Source of the DNA: Paenibacillus eucommiae
Lineage (GTDB): Bacteria > Bacillota > Bacilli > Paenibacillales > NBRC-103111
DNA length: 64,000 nucleotides
Reading direction: 5' to 3'
Assembly (NCBI RefSeq): GCF_017874215.1
Contig: NZ_JAGGLB010000002.1
Location: 372,001 to 436,000, forward strand
Below the pieces are notes generated by a model that saw nothing but the letters and a program-made list of their open reading frames with translations, did no database searches and had not been told where the DNA came from. A program made the position numbers and the translations under genes. Shown one piece after another: positions 44,826 through 53,884 of this stretch. Numbering within the stretch: position 1 is the stretch's first letter; every line of letters starts with the position of its first letter.

Positions 44826-45662
44826 ATGGAATGGTTCTCGGCGGAAATGTTAATGGCGTTAATCAGTATCATTTTGATCGATCTTGTACTTGCAGGAGAC
44901 AATGCCATTGTTATCGGGATGGCTGCCCGAAATCTGGAGAAAAAATTACAAAAAAAGGTCATTTTGTGGGGCACTGCAGGTGCGATCATCATTCGTGCAA
45001 TCGGAACCTTGGCTGTAGTCGTCCTGCTTAAAATTCCTGGACTTATGCTACTGGGAGGACTACTGCTGCTCTGGATTGCCTATAAGCTGCTTACGGAGAA
45101 AAAAAATCACGCCACTTTAAATGTCCAAGGAAGTGTGTGGGCTGTCATCCGAACCATCATCATAGCAGATGCAGTGATGGGGCTGGACAACGTAATTGCA
45201 GTAGCTGGTGCGGCTCACGGACAATTCGTGCTGGTCGTGATTGGCTTGCTGGTCAGCGTGCCCATTGTTGTCTGGGGAAGCACCTTGTTCATCAAGTGGA
45301 TTGAGAAGTACCCGTGGATCATTTACATCGGATCAGGCGTACTTGCCCTTACAGCAGGTAAAATGATTACACATGAGCAGTTCCTCTCTCCTTTCTTCGA
45401 TGCAAGTCTACTGGCTAAGTGGTTGTTTATCTCCTTCCTGATTGCAGGCGTACTGGCAGCAGGCAAATGGACCAAAGCGGCAGGCTTCCTGGTTGAGGTC
45501 AATGACCGCGGACAAATGACACTGCCCAAAGAGCTGAGCGAACAGGCAAATATGGAGCCTGAAGATCAGTACACGGTGAAAATGGACTCACGGGGCAAGC
45601 TAACACTTGTTAAAGTGGATCCAGATGCGGATCCCGATCAAAATGTGCAGCATGCCGGATAA
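44826..45662 (+). CDS. TerC-family membrane protein with AbrB-like C-terminal domain
   Basis: 278 aa from the ATG at 44826 with AAAGGAG nine bases upstream; an open frame back to 44667 crosses the riboswitch and is not used. About seven membrane helices carry the TerC motifs LIDLVLAGDNAIVIGMA and IADAVMGLDNVIAVAGA, with acidic residues likely to bind Mn2+. Residues about 228-270 (VEVNDRGQMTLPKELSEQA, then GKLTLVKV) look like a SpoVT-AbrB swapped-hairpin domain, an unusual addition. The riboswitch implies Mn2+ export or loading of secreted Mn enzymes. Confidence 0.9.
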   Translation: MEWFSAEMLMALISIILIDLVLAGDNAIVIGMAARNLEKKLQKKVILWGTAGAIIIRAIGTLAVVVLLKIPGLMLLGGLLLLWIAYKLLTEKKNHATLNVQGSVWAVIRTIIIADAVMGLDNVIAVAGAAHGQFVLVVIGLLVSVPIVVWGSTLFIKWIEKYPWIIYIGSGVLALTAGKMITHEQFLSPFFDASLLAKWLFISFLIAGVLAAGKWTKAAGFLVEVNDRGQMTLPKELSEQANMEPEDQYTVKMDSRGKLTLVKVDPDADPDQNVQHAG

Positions 45663-45758
45663 AGAATCCGGGCAATCTCGCCAGGCTAGAAGGGATTTCA
45701 AGCTTTAGCATCGAACACTAACTAGAGACCATATTTCAATCTGAACGAGGTGATTTCC

Positions 45759-45938
45759 ATGACGGACTCAGGGTCCATACTTACTTTTATTATCGTTTCC
45801 TTCTGCCTGGCTTTCATATTAATATTAAAAAAAGACGCGATTCCGTCCCAAATGAAAAGATACTTGGCACTTCTCGCCATAGTCATGGTCTCCATGTCCT
45901 TTGTTTTAATTTTACTCAGCTTTCTGAAAGCTATTTAA
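45759..45938 (+). CDS. Small two-helix membrane protein (59 aa)
   Basis: ATG at 45759 with GAGG eight bases upstream. Two hydrophobic segments (ILTFIIVSFCLAFILIL and LALLAIVMVSMSFVLILLSF) joined by a short basic loop (KKDAIPSQMKRY). No family recognised. It lies between terC and pepF and is probably transcribed separately from both. Confidence 0.65.
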   Translation: MTDSGSILTFIIVSFCLAFILILKKDAIPSQMKRYLALLAIVMVSMSFVLILLSFLKAI

Positions 45939-45952
45939 AGAACCTGTCCAAA

Positions 45953-45981
45953 TTTACTTCACAGCAGCTTTCTCATATAAT
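45953..45981 (+). promoter_or_regulatory. Candidate promoter of pepF
   Basis: TTTACT, 17 bases, TATAAT. Confidence 0.5.
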
Positions 45982-46007
45982 GGTAAAGAATCGCTCATCG
46001 GGCCATA

Positions 46008-46044
46008 CTAGGTAAAAACCATCATCAGGATGGATTCTACCTAG
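46008..46044 (+). promoter_or_regulatory. Hairpin masking the first pepF ribosome site
   Basis: CTAGGTA pairs with TACCTAG, with an inner CCATC-GATGG stem. The 3' arm includes the first bases of AGGAG, the ribosome site for the long form of PepF. Confidence 0.5.
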
Positions 46045-46057
46045 GAGAGTGGCCGGA

Positions 46058-47980
46058 ATGCGCTGGTTATGCTTCATTGTTGCTGCTGGGGTCATCATCA
46101 GTACTTTCCCTACAGCTAAATTGCAAGCTCTTGAAGCTGCGAAACCTCAGGGGCAAGCCCCTTTGAGGCAAAAAGATAGGAGGGCACCAATGGGTCAATT
46201 ATTGGAACGCAAAGAAGTACCGGTTGAGCATCGCTGGAATCTGGAGGATCTTTATCCGAATCAGAAAGCATGGGACCAGGATTATCAGAAGGTCAAGGAT
46301 TCTCTTGCTAAGATTAGCGCTTTTGAAGGCAAGCTTAGCGATCCTGCCGCTGTGAAGCAATGCTTTGAGCTGGAGGATGAAGTTTCCATACATACGGAAA
46401 GACTTTATGTGTACGCGAACATGAAGCATCATGAGGATACAGCAGAGCCGACTTACCAGGCTTTATCAGATAAAGCCAGGAAGATCAGTGTTGAGATGGG
46501 AGAAGCACTCTCCTTCATTTCCCCGGAAATATTAAGTCTCTCTGAAGAACAATTAAAGAACCTGGTCAACCATCCTGATCTTTCCTTTTATAAGAAATCA
46601 CTGGATGATATGATTCGTCAAAAGCCACACACGCTTAGCAAAGAGCAGGAAGCTCTGCTTGCGCAAGCTGGCAATATGTCTGGAGCGCCAAGCACCATAT
46701 TCGGCATGCTGAACAATGCGGATCTTAAATTTCCAAAAATCAAAAATGAAAATGGCGAAGAAGTGGAGCTTACACATGGAAGCTACATCCAGTTCCTGGA
46801 AAGCCGTAACCGTGAGGTCCGCAAAAATGCTTTTCAAGCTGTATATGGCACCTATCGGGGTCAAAAAAATACGATAGCGGCAACATTAAGTGCCAACATC
46901 AACAAAAATATGTTTTATGCCAAAGCGCGTAAATATCCGTCTGTTCTGGAAATGTCACTATTCGGCGATAAAATTGACAAAGAGGTTTATACAAACCTGG
47001 TCGATACGATCCATGATTCCCTGCCTGAATTGCAGCGTTACCTGAAACTTCGCAAGAAACTGCTTAAAGTTGATGAGCTGCATATGTATGACCTTTTTGC
47101 GCCACTTGTGGAAGAATTCAAGATGGACATTACCTACCAGCAGGCTAAAGAAGAAATCAAGAAAAGTCTTGCACCTCTCGGAGACAATTATCTCAAGATT
47201 CTGCAAGATGGCTTTGACAACCACTGGATTGATGTATATGAGAACAAAAACAAACGGAATGGCGCATACAGCTGGGGAGCTTATGGCACCCATCCTTACG
47301 TGCTGCTCAATCACAAGGACAATCTGAACAGCATGTTCACCCTTGCTCATGAAATGGGCCATGCCATACATTCGTATCTCTCCGATGAAACTCAGGAATA
47401 CCGTTATGCACAATATACGATTTTCCTGGCTGAAGTAGCTTCTACTCTTAATGAAGCATTGCTGATGGATTATCTGTTGAAACGTGTAACGGATCCCAAG
47501 GAAAAGCTGTATCTGCTTACCTATTATGCCGACCAGTTCCGTACGACAGTGTTCAGGCAAACCATGTTCGCCGAATTCGAGAAGATTACTCATGAAAAAG
47601 CCGAGCAAGGCGAAGCCCTTACACCACAGGAATTTAGTCAAATCTACTATGATCTAAATAAGCTTTACCATGGCAAAGATATGGTGGTCGATCAGGATAT
47701 CGAGATGGAGTGGGCACGTATTCCCCATTTCTATAACAGCTTTTATGTCTACAAATATGCTACCGGCTTCTCAGCAGCTACCAGCTTTGCGAAGCAAATT
47801 CTGGATGAAGGGCAGCCTGCGGTAGACCGCTATCTAGGTTTCCTGAAAAGCGGCGGTAGTGACTATTCGTTAAATATTCTGCAACGGGCTGGTGTGGATA
47901 TGTCATCACCAGAGCCCATCAAGCAAGCTATGAGCGTATTCAGCTCGCTGCTTGATCAAATGGAAGAAATCACAAAATAA
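46058..47980 (+). CDS. pepF: Oligoendopeptidase F (M3 family), possible long and short forms
   Basis: The M3 zinc site is TLAHEMGHAIHS (HExxH), with the helical N-domain and IEMEWARIPHFYNSFYVYKY typical of PepF. Two in-frame starts have ribosome sites. The ATG at 46058 (AGGAG ten bases upstream) adds a signal-like stretch (MRWLCFIVAAGVIISTF) and gives 640 aa; the ATG at 46190 has the stronger AGGAGG and gives 596 aa, the usual PepF length. The enzyme cuts peptides of about 7-17 residues, normally in the cytosol. The long form could be exported or membrane-bound. Confidence 0.92.
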   Translation: MRWLCFIVAAGVIISTFPTAKLQALEAAKPQGQAPLRQKDRRAPMGQLLERKEVPVEHRWNLEDLYPNQKAWDQDYQKVKDSLAKISAFEGKLSDPAAVKQCFELEDEVSIHTERLYVYANMKHHEDTAEPTYQALSDKARKISVEMGEALSFISPEILSLSEEQLKNLVNHPDLSFYKKSLDDMIRQKPHTLSKEQEALLAQAGNMSGAPSTIFGMLNNADLKFPKIKNENGEEVELTHGSYIQFLESRNREVRKNAFQAVYGTYRGQKNTIAATLSANINKNMFYAKARKYPSVLEMSLFGDKIDKEVYTNLVDTIHDSLPELQRYLKLRKKLLKVDELHMYDLFAPLVEEFKMDITYQQAKEEIKKSLAPLGDNYLKILQDGFDNHWIDVYENKNKRNGAYSWGAYGTHPYVLLNHKDNLNSMFTLAHEMGHAIHSYLSDETQEYRYAQYTIFLAEVASTLNEALLMDYLLKRVTDPKEKLYLLTYYADQFRTTVFRQTMFAEFEKITHEKAEQGEALTPQEFSQIYYDLNKLYHGKDMVVDQDIEMEWARIPHFYNSFYVYKYATGFSAATSFAKQILDEGQPAVDRYLGFLKSGGSDYSLNILQRAGVDMSSPEPIKQAMSVFSSLLDQMEEITK

Positions 47981-48065
47981 TTCTTTGTATACATGCAACA
48001 TACATTCCCCCTTTCACGTTAGTAGGAGTAAGAAACTGCTAATTTTTGGAGGGGGATTTTTTATT

Positions 48066-50471
48066 ATGAAAAAAATGCTGCTATGGAGCTTTCTCGTAGT
48101 GGTAAGTGTCAGTCTGATTGCCACCTCATCATGGGCCGGAGAATCACCGGTCAAAAGATCCAAGGGACCCATTCCGATTGAATACAAAGGTAATCAGCTT
48201 ACTTTTGTACATGAACCGCAAAATAAAAACAATCATTTGATGGTGCCTGCCAAGGAATGGGGCGATTATTTGGGTATTCAAATCGAATGGAATGCCCAGC
48301 TGCGAACGGTTACGTCAAAAAGCGGCTCAACCACAGTCGTCTGGACCCTGGGAAAAACCGAGGCTGCAGGCAGCTTAGGCAAGCTTGCTCTAACAGAAGC
48401 ACCGTATTTACATAATGAAGTCTTTATGGTGCCGCTGCGGGCTTTTTCTGAGGCGTTCGGCTTTTTTACGCTGTGGAACGAATCCAGTAAATCGCTACTG
48501 CTGCAAAAGGAAGACAGCGATCTGCCCATTGTCGGCTCCGCGGCAAAGCTCTCCGCTCTTTTGGAACAAAATCCACAATATAATTTGAATACAATGGTAA
48601 TGAAAACAGAAGCGAGAGCGATGAATAACGAAATGGCCATATCCCCTGTTGCCGAATCAGCTGCCCCTCTTACCGGATCAGATACCGGATCAGCCACAAA
48701 GCAAAAGGAAGATTCCGCCTATTCCACGACAAATGTACAAGTTGAAGGTGTAGACGAAGGAGATGTAGTCAAAACAGATGGAAGCTACATTTATCAGGTT
48801 AACCGGCAAAAGATCATCGTCAGTCAAGCTCAGCCTGCAAATGAAATGAAGGTCATCAGCACCCTTGAATTCCCTGAGCAAAGTATGGTGCCAACTGAGA
48901 TTTACGTAGACGCCAAGCATTTGATCGTTATCGGTAATTCCTATATCAGTAATTCCATAGCTCAGCCTGAAGCTTCCCCTAACATATCCAACCGGGCAGA
49001 GAAGAAAATGCTGATGCCCATACCTAATTATGGCAAACAAATGGTTAAGGCGATTATTTATGACCTGACAGATAAAACCAAACTTAAAAACATTCGCGAG
49101 CTTGAATTAGAGGGTTACTATATTTCATCTCGTAAAATTGCTGATTCACTCTATCTGGTTACCAACAAAGGAATCGATATGCAAGTCCTTCAGCAGAGCA
49201 AGAGTGAAGATAATCTCCTTGGGGCGCCTCAGTATCGGGATTCCTTGTCTGGAGACAGCTTTACTACCTTATCCTATGATCGAATTCGCTATTTCCCTAC
49301 ATCCGTCACTCCAAATTATGTGCTCGTTGGCGGTATCGATTTAAGTGCTCCTGAACAAGCGCTGCAGGTTGCTTCTTATGTAGGATCAGGAAATAATATT
49401 TATGCTTCTGAGAATCATTTATATGTAGCAGTCAGTGAATATACGAATGATCAGCCCGAGCCGCAAGAAGACGCAGCAGCTAAGAAAAAAATCGCGAATC
49501 GTGGCGAATCGTCCCAAATGAATACGCTAGTGTATAAATTTATGCTTGAGAAAGGCAGTGTCCGTTCCGTTGCGAATGGCAAAGTGCCAGGCACGATCCT
49601 GAATCAATTTGCCATGGATGAGCATAACGGCTACTTCCGCATTGCCACGACTACCGGGGAAATGTGGCGTGACGATGAATATACCTCCAAGAATAATGTG
49701 TATATTCTCGATGGAATGATGAACCTGTCCGGGAAGCTCGAAGGTCTCGCTCCTGGAGAACGTATCTATTCAACCCGGTTTATGGGCGATCGCGCTTATA
49801 TGGTAACTTTCAAAAATGTAGACCCGCTCTTTGTACTGGATCTCAAAAATCCGCAGCAGCCAAACGTTCTAGGAAAGCTGAAAATACCTGGCTACAGCGA
49901 TTATTTACATCCCTACGACGAGAATCATCTGATTGGCTTCGGTAAGGATACGCAGGAAGTTAGCATTAAGGGTGACCCTACAAATACCACTGCTGCTTAT
50001 TATCAGGGCATGAAAATTGCGCTTTTCGATGTTACTGATGTTGCGAATCCTATTGAGCTGTACAAAGAATCTATTGGCGCCAGAGGAACTGACTCAGAGC
50101 TTCTGGGCAACCATAAAGCACTTCTTTTTGATAAAGAAAAGGGGCTGCTGGCATTTCCAGTCACTGTAACGGAAAAAGCTTCTTCATCAAATAGCACGAA
50201 AGAGAATGAAGCCAGTGAATATGGGCAATTTACTTTTCAGGGAATGTACGTTTATAATCTGAGTCTTGCTCAAGGCTTCCAGCTCAAAGGAAAAATAACT
50301 CACTTGTCTCAAGAAGATATCGCAAAAGCTGGGTCAGGCTGGTACGAAAGCGATCTGAACATCCAGCGCGGGCTTTATATCGGAGATGTGCTGTACACTT
50401 TGTCACGTGGTTTAATTAAAGCTAACAAGCTGGATTCCTTGCAAGAAGTTGGCCAATTAAAGCTTCCTTAA
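48066..50471 (+). CDS. Secreted beta-propeller protein with N-terminal stalk domain
   Basis: 801 aa from the ATG at 48066 (GGAGGGGG upstream). Signal peptide residues 1-25 (ending SSWAG). Residues about 35-155 match the copper-amine-oxidase N-terminal-like domain (FMVPLRAFSEAFGF). From about 220 the secreted beta-propeller family begins with TNVQVEGVDEGDVVKTDG, as in other Bacillales members, and runs to the end. No catalytic motif is evident; binding or cell-wall function is inferred. A terminator follows. Confidence 0.87.
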   Translation: MKKMLLWSFLVVVSVSLIATSSWAGESPVKRSKGPIPIEYKGNQLTFVHEPQNKNNHLMVPAKEWGDYLGIQIEWNAQLRTVTSKSGSTTVVWTLGKTEAAGSLGKLALTEAPYLHNEVFMVPLRAFSEAFGFFTLWNESSKSLLLQKEDSDLPIVGSAAKLSALLEQNPQYNLNTMVMKTEARAMNNEMAISPVAESAAPLTGSDTGSATKQKEDSAYSTTNVQVEGVDEGDVVKTDGSYIYQVNRQKIIVSQAQPANEMKVISTLEFPEQSMVPTEIYVDAKHLIVIGNSYISNSIAQPEASPNISNRAEKKMLMPIPNYGKQMVKAIIYDLTDKTKLKNIRELELEGYYISSRKIADSLYLVTNKGIDMQVLQQSKSEDNLLGAPQYRDSLSGDSFTTLSYDRIRYFPTSVTPNYVLVGGIDLSAPEQALQVASYVGSGNNIYASENHLYVAVSEYTNDQPEPQEDAAAKKKIANRGESSQMNTLVYKFMLEKGSVRSVANGKVPGTILNQFAMDEHNGYFRIATTTGEMWRDDEYTSKNNVYILDGMMNLSGKLEGLAPGERIYSTRFMGDRAYMVTFKNVDPLFVLDLKNPQQPNVLGKLKIPGYSDYLHPYDENHLIGFGKDTQEVSIKGDPTNTTAAYYQGMKIALFDVTDVANPIELYKESIGARGTDSELLGNHKALLFDKEKGLLAFPVTVTEKASSSNSTKENEASEYGQFTFQGMYVYNLSLAQGFQLKGKITHLSQEDIAKAGSGWYESDLNIQRGLYIGDVLYTLSRGLIKANKLDSLQEVGQLKLP

Positions 50472-50510
50472 CAAAAGCGTCTTATTGAATAAAGCTCAGG
50501 TTTTTATAAT

Positions 50511-50544
50511 ACAAAACAACCCTGAATACTCAGGGTTGTTTTGT
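50511..50544 (+). terminator. Intrinsic terminator after the beta-propeller gene
   Basis: ACAAAACAACCCTGA pairs exactly with TCAGGGTTGTTTTGT around a four-base loop. Confidence 0.9.
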
Positions 50545-50607
50545 ACAGTTGAGTAATCTACAATGTATAGATACTGCAACATATAAATAAAAAAGGTGAT
50601 GAATTCA

Positions 50608-50706
50608 ATGACAGCTGTATTGGCAATTGGTTTTTTTATCGTAGTAAGTATGCTTGGACTGCTCACCTGGGTGCTCGGCAAGTCTTATTCCCGAAGAGAT
50701 CACTAA
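50608..50706 (+). CDS. Small single-helix membrane protein (32 aa)
   Basis: AAGGTGATG lies upstream of an ATG encoding MTAVLAIGFFIVVSMLGLLT followed by a basic end (SYSRRDH). One membrane helix with the positive end inside. It lies behind a terminator, so it would need its own promoter. No family recognised; the good ribosome site and clean helix argue that it is real. Confidence 0.5.
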   Translation: MTAVLAIGFFIVVSMLGLLTWVLGKSYSRRDH

Positions 50707-50736
50707 ACCAATACACCCACGTACTCACTTAGAAAG

Positions 50737-51543
50737 TTAGAGAATATTGAACATATAGAAGAACAAAATAGATGCAGCACCTCCAGCAAGAGAGCTTATG
50801 GCATTGACAGCATCATTGGTCATCCAGGCAGCCCCTCTTATTCGGGTGCATGAAGCTTCGCAGTGCGTGTGCTTCTCTACTTCTTTGCCACAAACACTGC
50901 AGCGGTACATCACTTGCAAGATTGCCCCAAGCCATGAATCAGACAGAGCACCGATTAATCCCGCCATCATTCCAATGAACAGCAAGGGCACCAGTTGCAC
51001 TGCATCTAGATGGGCAAAAAGCCACACCATGACTCCGATAAACAAACCTCCAACCGCTGAAGCTCCCGTTCCGAGCCAGGTAATACCTCCCGAAGTTCCT
51101 GCTGCAACCTGCTTTCCCGTAATGACCGATCGAGGAAGACTCCGGCTCAAACCACCGATTTCTGTCGCCCAAGTATCGCTTGTAACGGTCGCCATTACAC
51201 CTACATATGCAGCCCACCATACCGGATCCGGCCAAACAGCATTTATTATACAGAGCAGCAGCCCTATTCCTCCATTCGCCGCAACCTGTGCCGCATCCCT
51301 TCTTCCACTCTTCGCATATCCACTCTCTGCTGCAGCTTTCAGCTTTCGCTTCACACTGGAAAGCAATGAGGATGAAATAAAAAAAGCGATTAACGTTCCG
51401 AACCATGCCAAGCTTCCGAATACATACATAAGTGTTCCTAATATAACAGCCGCCAGTGCTCCAGAGACAGATAAAGAGCGTTTGCGATAAGCAAGCAGAG
51501 AAATGGTCAAGCTGCCCACTAAACCTATCAGCCAATCGGTCAT
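50737..51543 (-). CDS. DUF92 family membrane protein
   Basis: 268 aa with about six membrane helices. Motifs of DUF92 (related to the plant phytyl-phosphate kinase VTE6): RKRSLSVSGALAAVILG, VTSDTWATEIG and TSGGITWLGT. A small insert CSVCGKEVEKHTHC looks like a zinc-binding knuckle. An isoprenyl-phosphate kinase role is possible by analogy only. It is convergent with the 32-aa gene and divergent from the HD-GYP gene. Confidence 0.85.
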   Translation of the reverse strand: MTDWLIGLVGSLTISLLAYRKRSLSVSGALAAVILGTLMYVFGSLAWFGTLIAFFISSSLLSSVKRKLKAAAESGYAKSGRRDAAQVAANGGIGLLLCIINAVWPDPVWWAAYVGVMATVTSDTWATEIGGLSRSLPRSVITGKQVAAGTSGGITWLGTGASAVGGLFIGVMVWLFAHLDAVQLVPLLFIGMMAGLIGALSDSWLGAILQVMYRCSVCGKEVEKHTHCEASCTRIRGAAWMTNDAVNAISSLAGGAASILFFYMFNIL

Positions 51544-51706
51544 TTGTAAGCCTCCCTCCTTTTATGAATATATATGGAATCTACATCCTGATTGTAAAAA
51601 AAACAAAATACATTCCTCTTCATTTGTGCAGGAAGTTTCCATACCTACAGGGAATAATAGTAGCATAAGAAATTGGGATAAGGCTATTCCTGCTTAGGAG
51701 GAACTC

Positions 51707-52903
51707 ATGGAAGATGACATAATAGGCTTGGAGCCGCAATTAAAGCAGGAATTAAAGCAGGAATTAGATCCCGAACAAATGCTTCGGATTATTTTTGATT
51801 TTGCAGCCAAAATCGCTAATGAGCGAAATCTCGACAACGTGCTAATGCTGATGGCCGATATGGGAAGAGATATGATCGTGTCTGACCGTTGTACAGTTTG
51901 GCTGCTGGATAAGAACAAAAACGAGCTTTGGTCCAAGGTTGCTCATGGCATGACAGAAATTCGGATACCTAGTCACGTCGGACTCGTTGGTCATGCCGTC
52001 ACTTCCGGCGAAGCGGTTTTCATTGATGACGCCTATAAGAATGAAGAGTATCGTGAGTTCTTGGAGAGTGGTGCTCTCAATGTAGATAAGCAAACGGGAT
52101 ACCGGACAAAAGCACTGATGGTGATACCCTTCCGCAATAATGAAGGGGAGATTATCGGAGCTTATCAGGCTGTTAATAAAATGACTACAAGTGGCCAATT
52201 CTCAGCAAAAGACATGGAATATCTCACCCTCACTGCCTCCTATGCCGGCAAGTCACTGGAGTCTGCTTTATTAACGAATGAAATTGAAGAGACGCAAAAA
52301 GAGATCATTCTCACAATGGGTGAAATTGGTGAAAGCCGCTCCAAAGAAACCGGAAACCATGTAAAAAGAGTCGCTGAGTACTCTTATATTCTTGCATTAG
52401 GTCTGGGGATGAGCCAAGATGAGGCTGACTTACTGAAAATGGCATCGCCCATGCATGACATTGGCAAGGTGGCCATACCCGATGAGGTGCTCAAAAAACC
52501 GGGCAAGCTAACGAAAGAAGAATTCGAAATCATGAAAGCCCACACGCAAATCGGCTATAACCTCTTAAAAAACTCCAATCGCCACATCCTCAAAACAGCT
52601 GCCGTGGTAGCTTACCAGCATCACGAAAAATGGAACGGAAAAGGGTATCCCTGCGGAATAGCAGGCGAGGAAATCCACATCTATGGGCGTATTACAGCCA
52701 TCGCGGACGTGTTTGACGCATTAGGAAGCGAACGAGTCTATAAGAAGGCATGGAGTCTGGAACAAATTCTTACCTTATTTCAAGAAGAGCGCGGCGAGCA
52801 TTTTGATCCCAGAGTCGTTGATGTGTTCTTTAAACAGCTGCCGCTTATTATTAAGGTCAGAGATTTATATGCTGAGAAAAAAACCTTCTTGGGCGTCCTT
52901 TGA
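51707..52903 (+). CDS. GAF and HD-GYP domain protein (probable c-di-GMP phosphodiesterase)
   Basis: 398 aa, cytosolic. A GAF sensor covers about residues 25-185 (DRCTVWLLDKNKNELWS, HVGLVGHAVTSGEAV). The HD-GYP domain follows: SPMHDIGKVAIPDEVL (HD), KAHTQIGYNLL, AYQHHEKWNGKGYP (HHE and GYP) and AIADVFDALGS. All metal ligands expected for an active enzyme appear present, so it likely degrades c-di-GMP. The last codons (TFLGVL and the TGA) lie inside element A copy 4. Confidence 0.9.
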   Translation: MEDDIIGLEPQLKQELKQELDPEQMLRIIFDFAAKIANERNLDNVLMLMADMGRDMIVSDRCTVWLLDKNKNELWSKVAHGMTEIRIPSHVGLVGHAVTSGEAVFIDDAYKNEEYREFLESGALNVDKQTGYRTKALMVIPFRNNEGEIIGAYQAVNKMTTSGQFSAKDMEYLTLTASYAGKSLESALLTNEIEETQKEIILTMGEIGESRSKETGNHVKRVAEYSYILALGLGMSQDEADLLKMASPMHDIGKVAIPDEVLKKPGKLTKEEFEIMKAHTQIGYNLLKNSNRHILKTAAVVAYQHHEKWNGKGYPCGIAGEEIHIYGRITAIADVFDALGSERVYKKAWSLEQILTLFQEERGEHFDPRVVDVFFKQLPLIIKVRDLYAEKKTFLGVL

Positions 52904-53112
52904 GGAGCGTGTTCATTACGTGGTTGCAGGAGGGAGGTAAGGACTGTGGGCTCCAGCCGCTGTTAAAGATTTGTTCCCTTGAATGGAATGTATGTGAGGA
53001 TAGAACAAATCTTTAAAGGCGGACGCTAGCGCTCTTCCTCCCACAGCCCTTACCTCTCTCAGCTACTAAGTGCAGAACAAGCCATTCTCAAACGGACAGC
53101 CAGCAAGGGCTT
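52884..53112 (+). repeat. Element A copy 4 (overlaps the HD-GYP stop)
   Basis: About 228 bp in the same direction as the gene. The outer arms are GAGGTAAGGACTGTGGG and CCCACAGCCCTTACCTC; the T-A pair at position five replaces the G-C pair of copy 2. The inner arm pair is intact. A terminator follows at 53174. Confidence 0.92.
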
Positions 53113-53173
53113 CCTTCCTTTGTTATTACAGAAAGGATCTAGCAACAATATTTACGGAAAGAGTCAATATGTA

Positions 53174-53205
53174 AAAAACGGAGGGGAAATTACCCCTCCG
53201 TTTTT
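53174..53205. terminator. Terminator overlapping the end of the FAA hydrolase gene
   Basis: AAAACGGAGGGG-AAATTA-CCCCTCCGTTTT, with T runs both ways. On the minus strand the first arm is coding sequence and the stop codon TAA begins the loop. Confidence 0.88.
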
Positions 53206-53828
53206 ATTAGAGTTCCACCCAAGAGCTGGTCCCCCCAATAAAGCTCCAATCGATCTCCGTCATGAACGGCGCCCACTCCCTCAGGTGTACCCGTATAAAT
53301 AATATCTCCTTCGCCAATTCCATATTGTACTGCGATGTAATCTACCAGTGTTTGTAAATCAAATATCATCTGACTCGTATTGCCTCTTTGTTTGGCTTCT
53401 CCATTGTGGAACAGATGAAAATCTGTCTGCAGGAGCGCTGCCGCTCCTGGAAATGGAAGAAAATCCGTAATCACTGCTGATCCAAGGAAGCCCTTGGCTG
53501 GAAGCCAGGGCAGTCCCTTCTTCTTCAGCTCGTTCTGTACATCCCGCAATGTGAAATCAATGCCAAGCGCAAATTGATCAATCAGCTCGTCAACGGAAAT
53601 ACCTGCAGAGTAAGTCCTGCCAACTCGAAGTACAAGCTCCGCTTCATAATGAATGGCACCACGATTACCAGGAAGTTTTACCGTTTCCTCCTGCGTATGT
53701 ACTAATGAGTGGGTAGGTTTAGTAAACACCAGGGGTGAAGCAGGGACTTCGTTTCCCAATTCGGCAGCATGAGCCCGGTAATTGCGTCCGATGCAATATA
53801 TATTACGAATAGCAGTTGGAAGCTTCAT
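53190..53828 (-). CDS. Fumarylacetoacetate hydrolase family protein
   Basis: 212 aa, the short bacterial form. Motifs: NIYCIGRNYRAHAAELG, PLVFTKPTHSL, IHYEAELVLRVG (metal-binding Glu residues), ALGIDFTLRDVQ and IIYTGTPEGVG. Relatives act as acylpyruvate hydrolases or oxaloacetate decarboxylases; the substrate cannot be told here. GGGGGAGG lies upstream. Single gene next to capA. Confidence 0.9.
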   Translation of the reverse strand: MKLPTAIRNIYCIGRNYRAHAAELGNEVPASPLVFTKPTHSLVHTQEETVKLPGNRGAIHYEAELVLRVGRTYSAGISVDELIDQFALGIDFTLRDVQNELKKKGLPWLPAKGFLGSAVITDFLPFPGAAALLQTDFHLFHNGEAKQRGNTSQMIFDLQTLVDYIAVQYGIGEGDIIYTGTPEGVGAVHDGDRLELYWGDQLLGGTLIKTEG

Positions 53829-53884
53829 AGCAGATTCGTCCTCCCCCTATTTTATAACTCTACTGAAAAGATGCGAACCTTGCC

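Noticed and set aside
46958..47641. 227-codon minus frame inside pepF
   Set aside because: Shadow of the M3 peptidase; no ribosome site and no recognisable domain.
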